From: Denitrovibrio sp.
GTDB lineage: Bacteria; Chrysiogenota; Deferribacteres; Deferribacterales; Geovibrionaceae
DNA length: 64,000 bases
Assembly (NCBI GenBank): GCA_002869145.1
Contig: PKTM01000026.1
Coordinates: forward strand, 1-64,000
Direction of reading: 5' to 3'
The stretch's first letter is position 1; each line of letters opens with the position of its first letter. This document shows, one piece after another, positions 62,661-64,000 of the stretch. Under the pieces are notes generated by a model. It did not search any database. It had not been told where the DNA came from and worked only from the letters and a program-made list of their open reading frames with translations. A program made the translations under genes and the position numbers.

Positions 62661-63305
62661 ATGCCAGGACTTGAAATTGGTAAATTTTACAGCCAAATAC
62701 TCAATGTAGTCACGTCAAATCTAAAATTATCCTGTGACGATAAAAGTCTAACAGAATTAATGCGTTTAGTTACAGAGCTTGCCGAAGAGGAAGCAAACAG
62801 GTCTATTTCAAAAGAAGAGAGAGACCATATGGATTGTAAAGAAGGATGCTGCATATGCTGCAGGGTGCATGTCCCTGTACTACGGCCTGAAGCACTCAGA
62901 ATTAAACATTACCTTGCAGAAAATCTAAACGAGCAAGAACAAAATGAGCTATTAGCAAAGATGAAGAAGATGTGTATAGAGATACGCTGTCTGGATGAGA
63001 TAGAGAGGATATTTGTAAATAAAAAATGTGTCTTTTTGGGCTCAAACGGCCAGTGCACTATATACCCTGTACGGCCTCTGCTTTGCAGGTCAGTAACATC
63101 TGCTGATGCAGATGCGTGCAAAGAATCCATAAGCATGATAGCGCTTGATCAGGACAGAAGTATCCCTATGAATATAAAACAGAAAAGTATATACGACACA
63201 GCGTTCAAAGCTCTGGCTGACGGGCTTGATCAATACGGAATATCTTCTAAAAGTAGAGAGATAACAGGTGGAGTTCTTTTAGAAATAGACCCGATGAAAA
63301 TTTAA
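62661..63305 (+). CDS. YkgJ-family cysteine cluster protein
   Basis: A 214-residue protein with the YkgJ pattern: DCKEGCCICCRVHVPVLRPE (four clustered Cys, about residues 58-78) and KKCVFLGSNGQCTIYPVRPL followed by LCR. The eight or so cysteines are thought to bind zinc or an iron-sulfur centre. No function is established for the family. It lies 65 bp after the heme kinase. Confidence 0.88.
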   Translation: MPGLEIGKFYSQILNVVTSNLKLSCDDKSLTELMRLVTELAEEEANRSISKEERDHMDCKEGCCICCRVHVPVLRPEALRIKHYLAENLNEQEQNELLAKMKKMCIEIRCLDEIERIFVNKKCVFLGSNGQCTIYPVRPLLCRSVTSADADACKESISMIALDQDRSIPMNIKQKSIYDTAFKALADGLDQYGISSKSREITGGVLLEIDPMKI

Positions 63306-63398
63306 ATAATAAGCTTTAGCAAATAGTGCAATGTTTAAGTTGACTGTTTGCTTTTGCAGAGCAATACTTAGTAATATAATAAATTTACGAGGTGCTAC

Positions 63399-63701
63399 AT
63401 GAAGAAGTTTCTAATCACAATCACATTTTTACTCGCAGTTGTCTCTTTTGCAGTTGCATCTGCAGACGGCGAGGCTATTTACGCTAAATGCAAAGGCTGC
63501 CACGGCGCCGATGGATCAAAAAAAGCAATGGGCACTGGCTTGCCTTTGAAAGGTCAGTCAGAAGATGAGCTGATTTCCAAACTTAAAGGTTACAAAGATG
63601 GTTCATACGGCGGCGCAAAAAAAGCTATTATGGCTTCTCAGGCAAAAAGACTATCAGACAAAGAGATTGAAGAAGTTTCAGAGTATATATCTAAATTCTG
63701 A
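63399..63701 (+). CDS. Small class I cytochrome c
   Basis: A 100-residue periplasmic cytochrome: signal peptide MKKFLITITFLLAVVSFAVA, heme motif CKGCH at residues 31-35, the GADGS loop, and Met in AIMASQAKRLSDKEIEEV as likely sixth ligand. The size and pattern match cytochrome c553/c-555-type electron carriers. It could serve the HAO-like cytochrome or another reductase. A SCO-like gene follows. Confidence 0.93.
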   Translation: MKKFLITITFLLAVVSFAVASADGEAIYAKCKGCHGADGSKKAMGTGLPLKGQSEDELISKLKGYKDGSYGGAKKAIMASQAKRLSDKEIEEVSEYISKF

Positions 63702-63710
63702 TACAAAACA

Positions 63711-64000
63711 TGAAGCAAGACTTATATAAAATACTGCTGGTCGTAAGCTTTGCAGTTCTCTTTTGTGTTCCCCTTTATGCAGCTGAGCATAACTCCGCCA
63801 ATATGGATATGCCAAAATCCGAAATAAACCCGGAGACGGATAAAGGGGACGCTCACGAAAATATGGACATGACAGATAATGAGCATGCCCATAAAGAGAC
63901 AACAAAAGAGGAAAAAGCTAAGATAGGCGTTACAGAAAAGCTTGGTGAATATATCGAGCTGTCGGCTGTTTTTAAAAACTCTAAAGGTGAGACAGTCACT
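63711..64000 (+). CDS. SCO1/SenC-like protein, partial
   Basis: The reading frame opens at ATG 63711 and runs off the window. Signal peptide MKQDLYKILLVVSFAVLFCV, then a Met/His/Asp-rich segment (NMDMPKSEIN, ENMDMTDNEHAHKE) likely to bind copper, then IGVTEKLGEYIELSAVFKNS, which matches the start of SCO-type copper chaperones for cytochrome oxidase assembly. The thioredoxin-like core with CxxxC lies beyond the window, so the assignment is provisional. Confidence 0.65.

Overview
The window looks like a chromosomal stretch of an AT-rich, anaerobic or respiratory Gram-negative bacterium. A member of the Deferribacterota (Denitrovibrio/Geovibrio-like) would fit: it combines a bacterial-type nif cluster, multiheme cytochromes including an octaheme HAO-like protein, c-type-heme sensor proteins, much sigma-54 control and C4-dicarboxylate uptake. 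This assignment is an inference from gene content, without a database search. No rRNA, tRNA, CRISPR array or insertion sequence was recognised.

Layout. 1-1.7 kb: cysK divergent from a CymR-like Rrf2 regulator that has an in-frame stop. 1.8-5.0 kb: an operon of two secreted Gly/Ser-rich repeat proteins flanking an ECF sigma factor, its membrane anti-sigma factor with a glycogen-binding-like domain, and a lipoprotein with a related domain. 5.2-10.6 kb: a Fur-box DUF2325 gene, then an operon of a periplasmic [NiFe] hydrogenase (large subunit without maturation tail, Tat-signal small subunit) followed directly by a membrane sensor with a periplasmic CxxCH motif, PAS, GGDEF and EAL domains. 10.8-12.2 kb: pyruvate kinase. 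12.3-29.0 kb: the nitrogen-fixation island: nifB plus a small protein, nifV, nifHDKTENX-DUF269, a higBA toxin-antitoxin pair, draT/draG with a macro-domain protein, nifZ, fdxB and nifA. NifA-type upstream sites and -24/-12 promoters precede nifH, nifB/nifV and fdxB/nifA. 29-35 kb: two cyclophilins and housekeeping genes. 35-41 kb: a DASS transporter behind a sigma-54 promoter, next to an NtrC-type two-component pair. 41-54 kb: lipoproteins, a photolyase-MarR pair, amino-acid exporters (argO/argP, lysE, azlCD), glnS and gltX. 54-64 kb: an HD-GYP protein, a chemoreceptor, an HAO-like octaheme cytochrome facing a two-component system with a heme sensor, a small cytochrome c and the start of a SCO-like protein.

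Two things stand out. First, the hydrogenase-heme-PAS-GGDEF-EAL operon could be an H2 (or redox) to cyclic-di-GMP signalling module, built from parts reminiscent of regulatory hydrogenases but placed in the periplasm. Second, six genes (rrf2, GGDEF/EAL, nifA, a histidine kinase, photolyase, azlC) are each interrupted by exactly one in-frame stop codon, with all three stop codons used and no frameshift seen. This is either real decay, some form of readthrough, or a fault in the sequence, and it matters because it removes the DNA-binding end of NifA and separates GGDEF from EAL.
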